Positions 1-9,331 of a stretch of DNA of 64,000 nucleotides are shown piece by piece (positions within the stretch are counted from its first letter, which is position 1; every line of letters starts with the position of its first letter). Made by a program: the position numbers and the translations under genes. The stretch is taken from assembly GCA_949372635.1 (NCBI GenBank), contig CASIAB010000008.1, positions 62,001 through 126,000 on the forward strand, given 5' to 3'. The stretch comes from an uncultured Pseudomonadales bacterium. GTDB taxonomy: Bacteria > Pseudomonadota > Gammaproteobacteria > Pseudomonadales > Pseudohongiellaceae. The notes below the pieces were generated by a model, which saw only the letters and a program-made list of their open reading frames with translations, made no database searches and was not told the origin of the DNA.

Positions 1-1235
1 GTCACAATCAGTATGAGGATGAAATCCTCCCACCCCCCTTCCTTGTTCGCTACAGCGCCACCAATGAAATCGAACATCATTGCGCCAAAGTAGGCAAACG
101 CATCGATTAAGCCAACAAGTAAACCGCAGTGCTTGCCACCAAAACCGATCGAAAAGACACTCATTGGAATGTAATATGCGGGTGAGATAGCGAATCCAAA
201 AATAAATATCAAAATTACAGTAAGGGCCAATTCTAATCCAGAGCCAAAATCGTAGACCCCAAGAAGTCGCAATCCCAAAAGACATAGAACAGCGCCGATC
301 AAATTCGCACTCATTGTGTAAACAATATTCTTTTTAGATAGTTTGTCATAGATGAAGCCGCCACTGAAAACTGCAACGAGACATCCCAGTGGAAAAGCCG
401 AAGACGCCAATCCAGCTTGCGCCGGTATCAGAGAAAATGTCTCACTAAGATAAATGGGTAAAAAAACCTGAAATTCGAAAAGAACTGCCAGTGAAGAAAC
501 GCCAAGACTGATTAGCCAGAACCTAGGATTGCTGATGAAAATACGGATAGCGGCGTGTGTCTCGGTTTTGCTAAGAGGATGTTCTTTTGACCAAGAAGCG
601 ATAGTCTCGGCCGGGCCTTCCACATCTGCGGATAATTTTTCTAAGCCTTGCATCGAACTTTTCAAGTATCGGGCCAGGATAATAGCGCTCACAAGCGCAA
701 GCACCCCTGCCATATAGAACAAGCCTCGCCAGGACATTATGAAGAGTAAGCTGCTGACCAGCAAAGTGGTAGCGACAGAACTTATCCGCGAACTGGTTGC
801 GATAAAACCCCATACTCGACCATGCTTAGCCTGAATAAAACTAACACGAATTATATTCGCCATCGATGGCCAGCCGGCAGACTTGGCATAGACCGTTAGA
901 AAATACAGTGCAAAGAAAGCAAAATTGCTCGATAAGCTGCCAAAAATGAATGTGGCAATAGCCGCGAGCCCAACAGCCCAGATAAATACCTTACTCCCAC
1001 CAAGCTTGTCAGCGAGGACACCAGTTGTGAGTTTCCCGCTCAAATTACCAGCGGTACCCCAGCCCAAAATAGCCCCGAAGGTTGCGGTATCAAGAGTAAG
1101 CATAGGGTCCGCCAGCATTGCAGGCCCGGCGACGCCAACAACTGTTCGGCAAAGCATGAGCATGCCGTAGCCCAAGCACATACTAATTACGATTCTCATT
1201 TCCCAACGGATATTAGGCTTGCTTAGGGTGTTCAT
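1..1235 (-). CDS. MFS transporter, C-terminus cut by window edge
   Basis: Open from an ATG at 1235 to the window edge (411 codons, no stop), so only the extreme C-terminus is missing. The translation is strongly hydrophobic with about 11-12 membrane segments. It has a GYGMLMLCR stretch in helix 1 and a cytoplasmic loop (GVLADKLGGSK) after helix 2 that fits the MFS signature position. The layout resembles the organophosphate:anion antiporter/sugar-phosphate branch, but the substrate cannot be told from sequence. The start lies 10 nt downstream of the stop of the metallophosphoesterase gene on the same strand, so the two are probably one transcript with the esterase first. MFS membership is secure; the subfamily is inference. 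Confidence 0.85.
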   Translation of the reverse strand, partial: MNTLSKPNIRWEMRIVISMCLGYGMLMLCRTVVGVAGPAMLADPMLTLDTATFGAILGWGTAGNLSGKLTTGVLADKLGGSKVFIWAVGLAAIATFIFGSLSSNFAFFALYFLTVYAKSAGWPSMANIIRVSFIQAKHGRVWGFIATSSRISSVATTLLVSSLLFIMSWRGLFYMAGVLALVSAIILARYLKSSMQGLEKLSADVEGPAETIASWSKEHPLSKTETHAAIRIFISNPRFWLISLGVSSLAVLFEFQVFLPIYLSETFSLIPAQAGLASSAFPLGCLVAVFSGGFIYDKLSKKNIVYTMSANLIGAVLCLLGLRLLGVYDFGSGLELALTVILIFIFGFAISPAYYIPMSVFSIGFGGKHCGLLVGLIDAFAYFGAMMFDFIGGAVANKEGGWEDFILILIV

Positions 1236-1245
1236 TTTGTTTGCT

Positions 1246-2097
1246 CTAAATAGGACTAATTAATTCTTCCTCAAACTTGAGACTTTCACCTTCAACAATG
1301 GCTCTTACCACATGAATTACCATCTGTTGAGAACCAAAGTGTTCGAAATACAAAAACATATTGGTGTCGTTGGGTGTATTAACACTTGATAGCGACCCAT
1401 TCTTATATTGAGTGAAAGAGTGTCTGCGATGCAGGTCAGTCGAACTCATTACTGACAGTTGGTGGGTATGGCCACAGAAGACGTGCTTAATATTATTTTC
1501 TATTACAAAATCTATAACAATTTTCGAATTAAAAAGAGGGTCTGAATCGGTATCGAGAATAGAATGGTGATTCAGAAGAATTATCCGATCATAGCTCGCT
1601 TTATCAATTGCATAAGAAACTGCTCTTAACATTTCCTTGTCCACAAGACCGTTGTCCTCATAGAGCTCGCAGGAGTCGAGGCAAACCACTAGCAGAGATA
1701 CACCATCAACGATAATGTTCTTAAGGAAGTTAATGTCAGTAAAATGCTCCGACAATCCATTAGCATCCTCATCAAGAAACATATTTTTCTTAACACATTT
1801 TGCACGATCCAGCGGAAGAATTACTTCCATATCATCGATATACTGACGGAAATATTCAGCACTTCGCATATTTCTCTTGTCATGATTTCCTGCAATGGAA
1901 ACGATGTGCTTACAATCGATCGACTTAAGAAAATTGCCTGCAGCTTCAAATTCACTTTCGAGAGCATCAGTCGTATTGTCTCCCGTGTTGACTACAATGT
2001 CAGGCAAGTAGCTGTTCAGTTTCTGCAGCAGTAGTTCACTACATCCTCGCCAGTGACGAGGGCCAAAATGCATATCTGAAATGTGCAATAAATTCAT
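1246..2097 (-). CDS. Calcineurin-like metallophosphoesterase (CpdA/Icc-like)
   Basis: This 283-residue cytoplasmic protein carries the full ordered set of metallophosphoesterase metal-binding motifs: D8 and H10 in HISDMHFG, GDN at 39-41, GNHD at 70-73, a later LNHHS and a C-terminal CGHTH. The family binds two metal ions and hydrolyses phosphomonoesters or phosphodiesters. Similar short single-domain members include the cAMP phosphodiesterase CpdA, but cAMP as substrate is only a guess. There is no signal peptide. It lies directly upstream of the MFS transporter gene with a 10-nt gap, suggesting a link between phosphoester turnover and uptake of the product or substrate. Confidence 0.85.
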   Translation of the reverse strand: MNLLHISDMHFGPRHWRGCSELLLQKLNSYLPDIVVNTGDNTTDALESEFEAAGNFLKSIDCKHIVSIAGNHDKRNMRSAEYFRQYIDDMEVILPLDRAKCVKKNMFLDEDANGLSEHFTDINFLKNIIVDGVSLLVVCLDSCELYEDNGLVDKEMLRAVSYAIDKASYDRIILLNHHSILDTDSDPLFNSKIVIDFVIENNIKHVFCGHTHQLSVMSSTDLHRRHSFTQYKNGSLSSVNTPNDTNMFLYFEHFGSQQMVIHVVRAIVEGESLKFEEELISPI

Positions 2098-2322
2098 TTC
2101 TGTTTCGAGCCTATCCCTATTCCTTTAGAGGTCAATTGTGCCCGATAAGCAGCACATAGGCTAGGTTCAAAATCAGCAGAAACCTCCTCTAGATTATTTC
2201 TTATAATCTACCATCCCCAACCTGCCTGAGAGATTTTAGCAAGCTGCTCTGAATTGGATTACTTATGATTCAGTTGCCCGAAATTGGATACATACCCGCG
2301 CCATACTTAGACCCTATCTAAC

Positions 2323-2625
2323 TCAATCACGAGCGGATTCATTCTGAATCGAATTGGGCAGGCTGTAATTGGGCCGCGAATTCAATACATCTACCGTCAT
2401 TGCCGCCCTCTCATTATGTTCTAGCCACTCCTCATAGCTTTGGCAAACTCGCTTGCGAATATAGGTGGAAGAATCAGCTGCACGCACGCAAAAGACTTGC
2501 TCTTCTGCTGGCAGGCCACGATTGTGAGCGGCTAGCTCAATCGCGCTCATATTAAAGAAAGAAGGGCTGTTGTTGCTGCAGGCAGTAACAATGATCGCGG
2601 CGCTAACTAGCAATAAAGATTTCAT
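2323..2625 (-). CDS. Small lipoprotein of unknown function
   Basis: A 100-residue protein with a classical lipoprotein signal: a short basic start (MKS), a hydrophobic core, and a lipobox VTAC with the acceptor cysteine at residue 16. The mature part is about 84 residues, polar, with two further cysteines (in VFCVRAAD and VCQSYEEW) that could form a disulfide. I recognise no domain. It is isolated: 225 nt of noncoding DNA follow it and about 127 nt separate it from the amidohydrolase start. Export and lipidation are well supported by the signal; function is unknown. Confidence 0.65.
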   Translation of the reverse strand: MKSLLLVSAAIIVTACSNNSPSFFNMSAIELAAHNRGLPAEEQVFCVRAADSSTYIRKRVCQSYEEWLEHNERAAMTVDVLNSRPNYSLPNSIQNESARD

Positions 2626-2752
2626 GGCATTGCTCCTAACTCAAAAATCAAAAGATAAAGAGGACTTTAGCTTGTCTAGCTACCTCTTGGTGTCAAAATT
2701 TCCTGAATCAACACGTAAAATCCTCCGGCGGGCCCAATCACTAAATTACTGT

Positions 2753-4093
2753 TTAGATCTCCGGCCAAGGAAATAAGTCAACCGGTGGCACGTCGAGGTC
2801 TACTTGATTTCCGCGCGCCATAACAAAGGTCGGCCTCATCAACACCGAAATATTTTCAAGAGGATTGCCAGCTGTAGCTACAACGTCCGCATCTTTTCCG
2901 GCCTCGATAGTTCCAATAATATCGGTTAGGTCCATAAGCTCGGCAGCATTAATAGTCGCGGCAATTAGGATGTCCCGCTCAGGCATGCCCGCCTCGTTCA
3001 TCAACACCATCTCATAAGCATTTGTGCCGTGATCGTTCACACCGGCATCTGTACCGAAGGCAATCTTCACACCTCGCTCATGGGCCAGTCGTAATGCATT
3101 CTTCATTACCGGACCCACTTCAAGGGCCTTTTGTCGAACCGCAGGCATAAAGAAGTCAGGCCGCTCCGTAGCGATTCGCTCGACCGTGTGGCCTGCGATT
3201 AAAGTTGGAACCAGATAGGCGCCTGTTGCAACAAACAAGTCAGCAGTCTCCTCATCGAGGTAGGAGCCATGCTCGATGGAATCTACACCTGCTCGCAAAG
3301 CAGCTTCCAAGCCAATTTTCCCGTGTGCGTGCGCCGCTACTTTTCGGCCCATGGCATGAGCAGCCTCTACCAGAGCGATCTGCTCTTCGTCGGTAAATTG
3401 CTGCCCAGTACCGGTAGCCGTTTGACTAAGCACGCCGCCGGTGGCTACATACTTTATGTGGTCGGCCCCATATTTGATCTGTGTACGCACCGCTTTGCGG
3501 CATTCGGCTACGCCATCACAGACACCCGAGTGAGGATGGGGAAATACATCATCGCGATATCCACCACCATCTCCATGACCGCCTGTTGGCGTTAACCCCT
3601 GTCCAGCTGCTTTTATTCGCGGGCCCATAACGATGCCCTGATTGATTGCATCGCGCAAAGCAAAGATGGCATTTCGATCGGCACCTACATTGCGTATAGT
3701 GGTGAACCCAGCACGCAGTGTGCGCATGCCAAACTCGACTCCCATTAAGGTGCTAAGTTGTGACGAACGGGTAACTCGAATCTCACGACCGTTCGGCTCC
3801 TGCTGACTTAGGATATGCGTATGCGAATCGATGAGTCCCGCCATCACGAACTGATTACTTAGATCGATCACTCTTGCGTTGGCGGTGCCACTCACCTGAC
3901 CGGGCGGGACATAGCCATCTAGCACTTCGACGATCTGATTATTTCTGACAATAATACTCTGCTCAGTTAAGACGTCTTCACGCGCATCCGCCAGCAGCGT
4001 GCCTGCATGAATAATTTTCCATTCATCGAATGCTTGGGCGTATAAAGTTGCACTGAGAACCATTGAAACCAAAAACAGTGTACTTCTTAGCAT
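2753..4093 (-). CDS. Secreted metal-dependent amidohydrolase (imidazolonepropionase-like / Xaa-Pro dipeptidase-like)
   Basis: This 446-residue protein has a signal peptide ending near ATLYAQA, so it should act in the periplasm. The amidohydrolase metal site is complete: H91 and H93 (DSHTH), K214 in GADHIKYVATGG as the carboxylated-lysine candidate, H255 and H257 (AAHAHGK), H275 (SIEHG) and D349 (FGTDAG). A C-terminal beta segment (GKDADVVATAGNP) completes the composite beta-sandwich. Known relatives hydrolyse N-acyl amino acids, Xaa-Arg/Lys/Pro dipeptides or organophosphates, so peptide scavenging is plausible but the substrate is not determined. It is monocistronic by spacing. Confidence 0.85.
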   Translation of the reverse strand: MLRSTLFLVSMVLSATLYAQAFDEWKIIHAGTLLADAREDVLTEQSIIVRNNQIVEVLDGYVPPGQVSGTANARVIDLSNQFVMAGLIDSHTHILSQQEPNGREIRVTRSSQLSTLMGVEFGMRTLRAGFTTIRNVGADRNAIFALRDAINQGIVMGPRIKAAGQGLTPTGGHGDGGGYRDDVFPHPHSGVCDGVAECRKAVRTQIKYGADHIKYVATGGVLSQTATGTGQQFTDEEQIALVEAAHAMGRKVAAHAHGKIGLEAALRAGVDSIEHGSYLDEETADLFVATGAYLVPTLIAGHTVERIATERPDFFMPAVRQKALEVGPVMKNALRLAHERGVKIAFGTDAGVNDHGTNAYEMVLMNEAGMPERDILIAATINAAELMDLTDIIGTIEAGKDADVVATAGNPLENISVLMRPTFVMARGNQVDLDVPPVDLFPWPEI

Positions 4094-4197
4094 GACAACC
4101 TCTTCTTAATTCAATTTATTCTACGATACATAGTAGCAACTAATACGGGATATCACCGGCTCAATTCTTTAGCGATAAAACTGCGCGTGCTGGTCAA

Positions 4198-4500
4198 TTA
4201 TTCCGGCCGCCACATTACATAGCTATTGTTCTGCAGGGCGAGTCGTAACATCTCTCTCAGAGGTGCCGCACGAACACCGAGACTGACAGGATCCTGCTTT
4301 TCCTCATCGACCGGCTCCTCGGAATCCTCCATTTGGTTCTCTAGCGCCTTTTCGAGGCTAGCAATCGCCTCCGAAATAGCGTCTCCGCTAATCGAACCCT
4401 CTGCTCTTTCACCCTGCCCTGCCATCGCTAGAATCTGCTCTGCAATTTGGCTCTGCATTATGAAAGGAGCTGCCTTTTTACTTTCAAATTTTATTAACAC
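4198..4500 (-). CDS. DUF1840 family protein
   Basis: The protein has the conserved outline of the DUF1840 family: an opening LIKFESKKAAPFIM strand-helix, a middle helix (ISEAIASLEKALE), an acidic linker, and a closing PVSLGVRAAPLREMLRLAL helix followed by VMW. I chose a GTG start at 4500, giving 100 residues. The family normally begins at this beta strand, and a strong Shine-Dalgarno (GGGAG at 4508-4512) sits 7 nt upstream. The longer reading from 4557 would translate through that ribosome site. An equally long plus-strand ORF over the same bases lacks any family resemblance. Function of the family is unknown; it is cytoplasmic. Confidence 0.75.
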   Translation of the reverse strand: MLIKFESKKAAPFIMQSQIAEQILAMAGQGERAEGSISGDAISEAIASLEKALENQMEDSEEPVDEEKQDPVSLGVRAAPLREMLRLALQNNSYVMWRPE

Positions 4501-4848
4501 AAGCCCTCTCCCGTTATTGGTTCCGACGTACAGCAGAATAGTCGCCTCAGGAGTCAATATAGCAGCGCGTGAGACCCAACGTTAGTGACATACAATTCCA
4601 TAAGCCTACTCAAAAATTCTCATAATATGTGAATTTTAGTAACATTATTTGTGTGATTTATACACATTTTGAGAGAAAATAACTGACCGTTCATGAATAT
4701 TTGCTAGTCTAATTACACCTATGCTATACATCTATGGAGCGCTTTATTAGAGGGCTAGGCAAAAAAAAACAAAGAGGCTCGTCAAGCATAAAGTGGTTTT
4801 TAAAGCCATCAGTATACTAAAAAGTCAAAAATCAACGGAGTAGGTAAT
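4501..4848. promoter_or_regulatory. AT-rich intergenic region upstream of the TonB-dependent receptor
   Basis: About 350 nt without a gene, noticeably richer in A and T than its flanks. It must contain the receptor promoter: a TATACT element lies at 4812-4817, and a GGAG ribosome site ends about 9 nt before the ATG at 4849. I could not assign a -35 box or an operator with confidence. A run of eight or nine A residues lies near 4763. Nothing else is recognisable. Confidence 0.35.
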
Positions 4849-7800
4849 ATGAATTCCCATTATGCAAACAAGAGATTTAGACGTAAATCCCTCTGTGCCG
4901 GCATCGCACTCGGCCTGCTAAGCACGCCATTTTACGCATCAGCCCAGCAAGACTCACAGGTCGAAGAAGTTGTTGTTACCGGCTCCTATATCCGGCGCAG
5001 CGAAGGCATCATCGCCGCTTCACCGATAACATCGCTAACAGCTGATGACATTACCGATCAGGGCACTCTGAATATGGCCCAGATCGTTCAGAACATGACG
5101 TTCAATAACGGCTCGGGTGTTACCAACTCAATTCAGGCGAGTGGCGCCTCTAGTAATAGCGCCGCCTTTAATCTTCGCGGATTGGGCACGCGTGCCACGC
5201 TGCAACTGATCGATGGTAAACGTGTCACCAACTCCAATGTGCAATGGCTGATGCCCAGCATAGCAATCCAGCGACTTGACATTGTAACCGACGGTGCAGC
5301 AGCACTTTATGGCACCGATGCGGTGGCCGGCGTGATAAACATGCTGCCCTACAAAACCTATGAAGGCCTAAAGATCGAACATTTCAACGAGACTGACAAT
5401 AATGGCCTATTCAACGGGAAGGGAGATTTCAGAGATCAGACAACTTCTTTCCTATGGGGAAAACAACTAGGCAGCGATGTCAACCTAGTGGTTGCAGGCT
5501 CCTTCCGGGGTAACGGGACGCTCGAGTGGACCGATAGACCCAAGTTGGCTTTAGCCGGCCTAACAGATAACAATGGTGCTAATCCAACCAACTGGAATGT
5601 GCCACAGCGCGACGACAGTGGCGCCCTGCTTGGAACAACCGCAAGAACTGCGGACCCTATCTGCGGCACAGACCCAGTCACTGACCCCCTGGTGCAGGGT
5701 GGCAATAAGTTTGGAACCCTCGCATTTGGCTCGTGCTGGTTTCCTTTTGCCGACACCAGAGACTTTGTTGAACAGAAGACGCAGTCATCTCTTTATTCCA
5801 ATATCACATGGGAAGTGAGTGAGGATCTTTCATTAAGCTCACAACTACTCTGGGGCAGATGGCAAGGCCACGGCCGCCAGAATCAAGGTAATCCAGGCAC
5901 GCGTTATGCTGATCTGTCGGATGTGCGTGGCGAAATTCCAGGCAATCCTTTCAGAGCCATGAGCGGTGACGGACGGGCGCTATTTGCTCAGCCTCGACTA
6001 GATAGCAATGGCGCGATTCTCGCCGACCCCTATGGCAATCAGCAGCCCTTGCGCAATGCTGCCGGGATAGTCCAATTGGCTTCCAATCAATTTGCTAGCT
6101 TAGCGACAGACCCAAACGGCGGCGTACCTTTCAACGAAGATGTGCCTTTTAGTAGTCAGTACCTACCCTTTGGATTAGCCAACACGCTGCCTCAGGCTTT
6201 CGACAGCGACGACATTAGCCGTAAAGAGAATGATGAACGCGACGTCCGCCTATCATTTACTGCCGACTTCACGGTGCCTTTTTTAGAGGGCTGGGAAGGA
6301 ACATCGACTTATTCTTATGGTGAGCATAATGTTGTCAGTGCACAAACGCAGCATTTCAGCTTCAGCGCGCTCGAGCAGGGTTTAAATTGCGACCAGGTAA
6401 ATGATGCAACTGCTTGCTTCAACCCGTTCGGCGCACCTGATGTCTCTCCTTATCGAAATTCGCAGGCTATTGCAGATGCTATCTACACGCGAGCTCGCGT
6501 TAATAACAAAGATAAGCTGCAGACCTTCGATGTCGTAATCAATGGCGAAATCTCCCCGGGCGGATTTGAGTTACCCGGCGGCGTAATTGGCGCTGCTATA
6601 GGTTATCAACGCCGTGATGAGACCGACTCAAACGTGCCCACAGTGTACCAACAGCAAAATGATCGCCTGAACAGTATTCAGGCGCTCCCTACAAAGTTTA
6701 GTCGCGATAGTGACTCATTCTTTGCCGAGTTCTCGTTCCCAGTACTTGCCAATGTTGAGGTCAGTGCCTCTGTCCGCGATGAGCAGTTCAGTAGTGGTCA
6801 GGGAGACGTCGTGAGTAAGTTCGGTGTGACCTGGAGCCCGACCGATTGGGCTACTCTGAGGGCTACTCAGGGCGAGGCCTTCATTGTGCCAAGCCTGAAC
6901 CAGCTGAATGCGCCTGAGGGCTGTGGACTGAGTAACGTGGACGATCTGTTTACCTCTTTCTCGGGTTTCATCACATCGTGTAAATCGGGTAACCCGGGTC
7001 TGGTATCCGAGACTGCGGATAGCTTCTCGGTAGGCGTGGATTTGACGCCAATCGATGGCCTAGACATACATCTGACCTACAGTGAAACCGACTTCTCAGA
7101 TCGTATTGTTGATACCACTACGCAAGATATCATAAGAGCGGATTTCGCAGCCTTTCAGGCAGCTAGCGGTTACGTAACTAGTGATGCAAATCCTCTACCA
7201 TCGCTTGAACAGCTAACGGCATGGGTTGCTAACCCTCTTTCGGACCCGCGCATTCAGCGTGACCCGCTAGACATTACAAGCCCTACTCGCATCGACCGTA
7301 GTGATACGAATGCATCGTCCATGCTGGTTAAGTCTTGGGATATTCAGGCGAATTACAACTTCGATCTGGATGCCATTGGCCTTGGCAGCTGGGGTGATTT
7401 TCGTACCGGTCTGAATGCTACCTACACGGATACCTACACTTGGCAGGAAGGTCCTGACAAGCCAGTCCGGGAAGCTAAGGGTAATCAGAACAATTCCTTT
7501 GGTGCCGTGCCGATCATTCCAGAGTGGCGTGCCAACGTAAGTTTGGGTTGGAGCCTAGGCAATCACAGCATTAGCACTACCGTGCGTTATATAGACGAAG
7601 TGATTTTTGATGCTAACGAGTTTAGCTTTCAGGCGTTCCTACGTCCTCAGAACCTTTGGACAACCACCGACGTGATACGCGCATGGACACAGACTGACAT
7701 GTTCTATACGTATAACAACTTGGAAGTCTATGGCGGTAACGCAACACTAAGCCTTGGTGCACGTAATCTGTTCGATCGCGAAGCGCAGAAGACTGGCATG

Positions 7801-7875
7801 ATCGCAGGTGTTGTCTCGCAGATTCAAAGCCCATTGGGACGCATGCTCTATGCTCGCATTGGCTATGAGTTCTAA
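4849..7875 (+). CDS. TonB-dependent receptor, outer membrane
   Basis: This 1008-residue protein has a basic N-terminus and a signal peptide cleaved near YASAQ. A TonB-box-like EEVVVTGSYI follows, then a plug domain (about residues 45-170, with FNLRGLGTRATLQLIDGKR and TDGAAALYGTDAVAGVIN), then a long beta-barrel ending in the aromatic-terminated strand YARIGYEF expected for BAM recognition. It is of the large Oar-like/carbohydrate-receptor style common in marine Gammaproteobacteria and Xanthomonadales. The ligand is unknown, and no SusD, glycoside hydrolase or regulator neighbours give a clue. It is a single-gene unit with its own strong terminator directly downstream. Confidence 0.93.
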   Translation: MNSHYANKRFRRKSLCAGIALGLLSTPFYASAQQDSQVEEVVVTGSYIRRSEGIIAASPITSLTADDITDQGTLNMAQIVQNMTFNNGSGVTNSIQASGASSNSAAFNLRGLGTRATLQLIDGKRVTNSNVQWLMPSIAIQRLDIVTDGAAALYGTDAVAGVINMLPYKTYEGLKIEHFNETDNNGLFNGKGDFRDQTTSFLWGKQLGSDVNLVVAGSFRGNGTLEWTDRPKLALAGLTDNNGANPTNWNVPQRDDSGALLGTTARTADPICGTDPVTDPLVQGGNKFGTLAFGSCWFPFADTRDFVEQKTQSSLYSNITWEVSEDLSLSSQLLWGRWQGHGRQNQGNPGTRYADLSDVRGEIPGNPFRAMSGDGRALFAQPRLDSNGAILADPYGNQQPLRNAAGIVQLASNQFASLATDPNGGVPFNEDVPFSSQYLPFGLANTLPQAFDSDDISRKENDERDVRLSFTADFTVPFLEGWEGTSTYSYGEHNVVSAQTQHFSFSALEQGLNCDQVNDATACFNPFGAPDVSPYRNSQAIADAIYTRARVNNKDKLQTFDVVINGEISPGGFELPGGVIGAAIGYQRRDETDSNVPTVYQQQNDRLNSIQALPTKFSRDSDSFFAEFSFPVLANVEVSASVRDEQFSSGQGDVVSKFGVTWSPTDWATLRATQGEAFIVPSLNQLNAPEGCGLSNVDDLFTSFSGFITSCKSGNPGLVSETADSFSVGVDLTPIDGLDIHLTYSETDFSDRIVDTTTQDIIRADFAAFQAASGYVTSDANPLPSLEQLTAWVANPLSDPRIQRDPLDITSPTRIDRSDTNASSMLVKSWDIQANYNFDLDAIGLGSWGDFRTGLNATYTDTYTWQEGPDKPVREAKGNQNNSFGAVPIIPEWRANVSLGWSLGNHSISTTVRYIDEVIFDANEFSFQAFLRPQNLWTTTDVIRAWTQTDMFYTYNNLEVYGGNATLSLGARNLFDREAQKTGMIAGVVSQIQSPLGRMLYARIGYEF

Positions 7876-7906
7876 TACAGCGAAGATGTAAACTTCCGCA
7901 AGGAAT

Positions 7907-7940
7907 AAAAAGCCCAGCGCTAAAACGCTGGGCTTTTTTT
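7907..7940 (+). terminator. Rho-independent terminator of the TonB-dependent receptor gene
   Basis: A 9-bp GC-rich perfect stem (AGCCCAGCG at 7911-7919 with CGCTGGGCT at 7926-7934) has a 6-nt loop and is followed by a run of seven T. The stem is flanked by A residues on the left, so it could also work in the opposite direction. It begins 32 nt after the receptor stop codon. Confidence 0.93.
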
Positions 7941-7974
7941 ATTTGTTCAACTGGAAAATAAAGTTTACTGCTAA

Positions 7975-8223
7975 AGCAGCACTGCACTAGTTAACCCAAA
8001 CAGTTTTAAACCACTTCCCAAGCAGCCCTCAGACGTCTCCGAAGCCACCGGCGAATTTAGCGGAAATATTTTGAATGTTTCGCATCGGAGAATGCCCGCG
8101 AGCGTACCTATTAAAAAGGTCGAGCTCTATCTCACAACAGAAACACGCGATGCTGCTCAAAACCTAGAAATACTCACCAGACTAAAAGAGCTGGATTACA
8201 ACGCCGGGCCACTAAAAGAATAG
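7975..8223 (+). pseudogene. Open frame without a proper start, probable 3' remnant of an unidentified gene
   Basis: A frame stays open for about 82 codons between a TAA at 7972-7974 and a TAG at 8221-8223. The last ~45 codons look like real protein (PIKKVELYLTTETRDA, then EILTRLKELDYNAGPL). There is no start codon with a good ribosome site: the first ATG is at 8092, with GGAG only one base away. That would leave a 43-residue product. I therefore read it as the surviving 3' end of a degraded gene inserted between the receptor terminator and the convergent EamA gene. I do not recognise the family. Confidence 0.35.
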
Positions 8224-8239
8224 TTTTCTTCGAGAAGAG

Positions 8240-9127
8240 CTAAGTAGCCACCATCAGCAATAGGACGCTCAGCGCAACCAACATGATCCCAACGTATTCT
8301 TTCGTCGTAATTTTTTCACCGAAATAGAAGTAGGTTATCACTAGGGTGACAGCGAATTCAGCCTGACCTAGCGTCTTAACAACTGCGGCATCTTGAAGGC
8401 TCATCGCAGTGAACCAGCCGACCGATCCCGCTAGGCTACTAAAGCCTATAAATACACAGCTACGCCAACGGGCGAGCATGAGCGGTAGTTGGCTGCTATC
8501 TCGAATGAGAACATACAGCAGGCAGCTAGCAGTCTGCACAAGCACCATATAGAGCAGCACGGCTGCCGCACTAAAAACACGCGGCAACTCTAGAGATAAA
8601 GAAGCCTCTCGTATCCACAGTGATGCTAGGGCGAACGCCAATCCCGCGCCGATTCCAAACTTAATACTCTCATTCTGAAGGAGGTCAGAAAAGCTAAGCC
8701 TCCAGTTGCTGGCAATGAGAACACCGGCAACACCGATAGCAACCGACAGATAGGCCACTGGGCTTAGCACCGCTGAGAAAAACAGCGCTCCAATGACAGC
8801 CGTGAGCAGGGCTTCTGTTTTAGCAAGCGCGGTGCCAACCGCGAAATTGCGCAGCGTGAGCGCCTTGATCAGGAATACGGTGGCAATTATTTGCGCTATT
8901 GCGGCTAGACTTGCCGCCCGGTAGAACACGGCATTGCCAACTAGGGCTTCTTCTTGATAGACGGAGCGCAAAAAGAAGAAATAGGCCAGCGCGAATGGCA
9001 ATCCAAAGAGATACCTTATAAGCGTCGTCGTGGATGCATATAGGCTCTGCGCTATCTGTTTCTGAGCTGCGGTGCGCACCGACTGCATTACCACGGCAAG
9101 CAATGTAAACAGTATCCAAGTTTCCAT
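8240..9127 (-). CDS. EamA/DMT-superfamily transporter
   Basis: A 295-residue integral membrane protein with about ten predicted helices arranged as two EamA repeats (roughly residues 3-140 and 155-292), the normal size for the drug/metabolite transporter superfamily. No signal peptide or soluble domain is present. Relatives export amino acids, nucleosides or other small metabolites; substrate is unpredictable. The gene converges on the remnant at 7975-8223 and is divergent from icmF, with a 204-nt shared upstream region. Confidence 0.88.
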   Translation of the reverse strand: METWILFTLLAVVMQSVRTAAQKQIAQSLYASTTTLIRYLFGLPFALAYFFFLRSVYQEEALVGNAVFYRAASLAAIAQIIATVFLIKALTLRNFAVGTALAKTEALLTAVIGALFFSAVLSPVAYLSVAIGVAGVLIASNWRLSFSDLLQNESIKFGIGAGLAFALASLWIREASLSLELPRVFSAAAVLLYMVLVQTASCLLYVLIRDSSQLPLMLARWRSCVFIGFSSLAGSVGWFTAMSLQDAAVVKTLGQAEFAVTLVITYFYFGEKITTKEYVGIMLVALSVLLLMVAT

Positions 9128-9331
9128 GCGGGCACTATACAGGACGTCCTAATGAATAATGAGTGATTCTCGTATTTGCGGGGCTAATACGAGAATCGTC
9201 CACAGTAACCGCCACCATCCTTGCGTTGATCGAGAAATATCCCCAAATAGCTACGGATTTACCGCCATAGCACAGTAAACTGGAGTGCGCTAAACTGGCT
9301 CAGAGTTACGATTTAGAGGAAACAAGTCGTA

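Noticed and set aside
2200-2245. CCTGCCTGAGAGATTT-like stretch reminiscent of a riboswitch fragment
   Set aside because: The required helices and second aptamer could not be built around it, and the neighbouring genes have no matching ligand; chance similarity.
4226-4585. 119-codon plus-strand ORF
   Set aside because: It lies antisense over the DUF1840 gene, has no ribosome site or family resemblance, and its Ser/Arg-rich composition is typical of a shadow frame.
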